DNA of 10,700 nucleotides from Oscillospiraceae bacterium (GTDB taxonomy: Bacteria; Bacillota; Clostridia; Oscillospirales; Ruminococcaceae). Positions 8,766 through 10,700 of the stretch are shown piece after piece. Every line of letters starts with the position of its first letter. Within the stretch, counting starts at the first letter, position 1. The position numbers and the translations under genes were made by a program. Location: positions 1 to 10,700 of the forward strand of contig JAIRWE010000153.1 of the NCBI GenBank assembly GCA_031253365.1, written 5' to 3'. The notes under the pieces are model-generated. The model was not told the DNA's origin. It saw nothing but the letters and a program-made list of their open reading frames with translations, and did no database searches.

Positions 8766-8794
8766 ATTATACATCATTTTCATTGTATATTCAA
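8766..8794 (-). promoter_or_regulatory. Proximal atp operon promoter (P2)
   Basis: On the minus strand: -35 TTGAAT (8789-8794), a spacer of exactly 17 nt (8772-8788), and -10 TATAAT (8766-8771), a perfect consensus -10. Transcription should start near 8759, leaving a leader of about 57 nt before the first gene. Confidence 0.85.
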
Positions 8795-8829
8795 GTCATT
8801 TTTTTTACAAAATTCAAACACTAAAAGCC

Positions 8830-8858
8830 ATTATATACTATCTTTGTCACAAATTCAA
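8830..8858 (-). promoter_or_regulatory. Distal atp operon promoter (P1)
   Basis: On the minus strand: -35 TTGAAT (8853-8858), spacer of 17 nt (8836-8852), -10 TATAAT (8830-8835). The hexamers and flanking bases (C before the -35, GG after the -10) are the same as in the proximal promoter 64 bp downstream. The spacer contains the odd palindrome TTTGTCACAAA (8843-8853). Confidence 0.83.
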
Positions 8859-8891
8859 GCGCTTTTTTCAATCAAATATTGACAAACTATT

Positions 8892-8911
8892 AAAAAACTG
8901 TTAAGTTTTTT
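8892..8911. terminator. A+T-rich hairpin at the end of the amidase gene
   Basis: AAAAAACT (8892-8899) and AGTTTTTT (8904-8911) pair over 8 bp around a 4-nt loop, overlapping the amidase stop codon (8910-8912). The A-tract/T-tract layout could work as a weak intrinsic terminator between the amidase and the atp promoters, but there is just one G-C pair in the stem, so the call is tentative. Confidence 0.35.
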
Positions 8912-10700
8912 ATTCTTCGTCGAAGGGCGGTTCCCCATCGCTTGAAAGCGGTTCCCCGTCGCTTGAAGGCGGCGGCTCGCTTAAAGGCGGCTCCTCGTCG
9001 CTGAAAGGCGGCTCCTCGTCGCTTGAAGGCGGCGGCTCGCTTGAAGGCGCTTCCTGCGACGCGGCGGTTTCCCCGTTCGCCCCGTCGCTTCCGTCCGTAG
9101 AATAGCTTATGCCGCTCCTGCCGAGATATTTCAGGACGCCGCTCGCGATTGCGTCGGCTATGCCCTTTTGGTGCTTTTCGGAAGCCAGCGCCATGGCGTC
9201 CTCATAATTCGTCACGAAGCCGAGTTCCACCATAACCGACGGGAAATCCTGCTGAACCGTCACCCAATAATAGCTGTACTTCGCGCCTCGGTTCGAGTTC
9301 ACCCCGTCGGAATAGACGTTGGCGCCGAAATAAGCGGCGACGGACTCGGAAATCGAAGCGGCGAGCGGCCGCGAAAACGGCGTAAAATACCACACCTCGG
9401 TGCCGCGCGTGGACGCGCTCCCCGTCGCGCAGTTCGAGTGCAGCGATATGAACAGGTCGCAGTTATACTGCCGCGCGTAATGCGGGCGCAACCGCGTCAT
9501 AAGGAACTCGCTTTCGGTTTGGAGCCTCACGCAGTTCGCGCCCAGCTCCTCCAAGCGGGCTTTGAGCTTTTTCGCGACGGCGAGGTTGACGTTCTGCTCC
9601 ACCACGTGCCCTATCGCGCCCGGGTCGACGGAACCCGACGACGTCATGCCGTGTCCCGGGTCTATGACTATGTTCATTCCCGCCAGCGAATTGGTCAGCA
9701 CCGGGAACGAAATCGTCAGAACCCCGTCCGCGTCGTAACGCGAGTTATTGCCCGCGTAGACCCCGGGCTGCCGCAAAGCCAGCACCAAGCGGAATTTCGG
9801 TATTCCGCCCTCCGTCACCGTCTCCCACTTGCCGGAAGAAAAGACAAGGTTGCTCCCGAACGACGGCAGCTTCGTCACGGAGGTCACGTTGTCGAAGGTG
9901 ACGTAGATGTACTTGGCGTCGAAATCCCTGACGTTGTAATCGTCGCCCCACTGCGTGTAATATTCGAGACCCGCCGCTTTTATATTGTAGCTCGACTTTT
10001 TATCCAAAACGATTTTGAAGTAGCTGTCGCCGGCATAAGTCCCCCCCGAACGCACGAACAGGCTGTTCTCGCCCATACCGTACCCGTTTTCGAGAACCGC
10101 GTCGCCGGCGTCGAACCGCTTCCCGCTCTCGGTGACGTAGAACCCGCCCGCGGTGGAGGCGTAATAATCGATTGTCCCCGCCGGCAAACGGCAAAAATCG
10201 GGGTCAAACGACGTCCCCGTCGTCTTCGCGTCGAAAACCGCCGTGTTGTTTTCAAGCAGCCTTACGTAGGTAACCGCCTCGCTCCCCGCGCGGACGGGGT
10301 CAATGCGCCCCACGACTTCCCCCGAACCCGCGCTGTCCTGGTCGTACATATTGACGTTTATATCGGTAACGGGCGGCGGCGGCGGAAGCGCGTTCACCTT
10401 AATCTCCGCCCCGACAAGGGAACGGGTATATCCCATGAAATCCGCCGTGACGCCGATTTTCCCCAAGCTTTGAACCCTGTCCGTCACGCCGTCGGGAACC
10501 TTGTACCTCCCCGTGAACATGGCGTAAGACGCGCTCAGCTCGCGGTCGTCAAGCTGCGCCTCCTGCTGTTTGAGGCTGATTGTCTGCCCGTTCAGCGTCG
10601 CGACGACCTTCGCGCCCTTATACGCGACCGCGCTTATCGTAACCCTCGTCCCGCCCTCCACCGAAAGCGTCTTGCCGCCGGCTATCGAATCGTCGAGGGA
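8910..10700 (-). CDS. N-acetylmuramoyl-L-alanine amidase (Amidase_3), 5' end cut by window
   Basis: The frame is open to the window edge, so the start and any signal peptide lie outside; 596 residues are visible. The catalytic Amidase_3 domain (about 342-527; bases 9120-9677) cleaves the bond between N-acetylmuramic acid and L-alanine in peptidoglycan. Zinc ligands and catalytic residues are present: His350 in IVIDPGHG, Glu368 in VVEQNVNL, His421 in FISLHSN, Glu492 in MVELGFVTN. Upstream (about 1-335) are beta-rich segments beginning GGKTLSVEGGTRVTISAVAY, a Pro5 linker near 106-110, and no motif I can name. The C-terminal 60 residues are a Pro/Ser/Asp/Glu tail with no membrane anchor. The protein is probably exported and acts in the wall. 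It ends about 50 bp before the distal atp promoter, so it is probably a separate transcription unit. Confidence 0.93.
   Translation of the reverse strand, partial: SLDDSIAGGKTLSVEGGTRVTISAVAYKGAKVVATLNGQTISLKQQEAQLDDRELSASYAMFTGRYKVPDGVTDRVQSLGKIGVTADFMGYTRSLVGAEIKVNALPPPPPVTDINVNMYDQDSAGSGEVVGRIDPVRAGSEAVTYVRLLENNTAVFDAKTTGTSFDPDFCRLPAGTIDYYASTAGGFYVTESGKRFDAGDAVLENGYGMGENSLFVRSGGTYAGDSYFKIVLDKKSSYNIKAAGLEYYTQWGDDYNVRDFDAKYIYVTFDNVTSVTKLPSFGSNLVFSSGKWETVTEGGIPKFRLVLALRQPGVYAGNNSRYDADGVLTISFPVLTNSLAGMNIVIDPGHGMTSSGSVDPGAIGHVVEQNVNLAVAKKLKARLEELGANCVRLQTESEFLMTRLRPHYARQYNCDLFISLHSNCATGSASTRGTEVWYFTPFSRPLAASISESVAAYFGANVYSDGVNSNRGAKYSYYWVTVQQDFPSVMVELGFVTNYEDAMALASEKHQKGIADAIASGVLKYLGRSGISYSTDGSDGANGETAASQEAPSSEPPPSSDEEPPFSDEEPPLSEPPPSSDGEPLSSDGEPPFDEE
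8922..9041 (-). repeat. Two 60-nt tandem units coding the amidase's acidic proline-rich tail
   Basis: The tail contains two 20-residue units, SEPPPSSDEEPPFSDEEPPL (8982-9041) and SEPPPSSDGEPLSSDGEPPF (8922-8981), differing at 5 positions. At the DNA level blocks such as TCGCTTGAAGGCGG recur. It is an in-frame internal duplication of a low-complexity, negatively charged linker. Confidence 0.75.

Noticed and set aside
8733..8783. 16-codon minus-strand frame in the leader of the first gene (possible leader peptide)
   Set aside because: It has no ribosome site, its start overlaps the proximal promoter region so only the distal transcript could carry it, and its codons show no attenuation-like run.

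Overview
The window carries a complete F1Fo ATP synthase (atp) operon, read entirely on the minus strand (right to left). Upstream of it lies the 3' part of a large secreted cell-wall amidase gene. Coding DNA is G+C-rich and the control regions are A+T-rich. The gene order, strong AGGAGG-type ribosome binding sites, an exported Amidase_3 protein and the subunit sequences point to a Gram-positive bacterium of the Clostridia type, probably anaerobic. This is inference; no rRNA or taxonomic marker is present.

Layout from right to left (direction of transcription): a 5'-truncated N-acetylmuramoyl-L-alanine amidase (10700-8910). Next is a 200-bp A+T-rich control region with two near-identical promoters, each CTTGAAT-N16/17-TATAATGG. 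Then come a membrane-anchored 203-aa protein of unknown role, an AtpZ-like and an AtpI-like small membrane protein, and atpB, atpE, atpF, atpH, atpA. A 38-aa single-TM small ORF follows, which ordinary gene calling would miss. The operon ends with atpG, atpD and atpC. Spacers are short (12-67 nt) with good Shine-Dalgarno sites, except the 119-nt atpD-atpC spacer, which is filled by a heptanucleotide tandem repeat. Beyond atpC lie more GCCGCC-rich repeats, a ~160-bp near-perfect palindromic element flanked by a 6-bp direct repeat (MITE-like), and a strong G+C hairpin that may be the operon terminator.

How it works together: a (AtpB), b (AtpF) and the c-ring (AtpE) form the ion-driven Fo motor. 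Alpha, beta, gamma, delta and epsilon form F1. AtpI and AtpZ are assembly or ion-handling accessories. The c subunit carries the glutamate pair plus Thr/Ser/Tyr set associated with Na+-binding, two-carboxylate c-rings, so the enzyme may be sodium-coupled. Subunit a has an unusual cleavable-looking signal peptide and about 60 extra extracytoplasmic residues.

Most worth following up: the 38-aa membrane protein between atpA and atpG, the Na+-type c-ring signature, the heptamer array between atpD and atpC, the palindromic element between atpC and its likely terminator, and the unknown lead gene of the operon.
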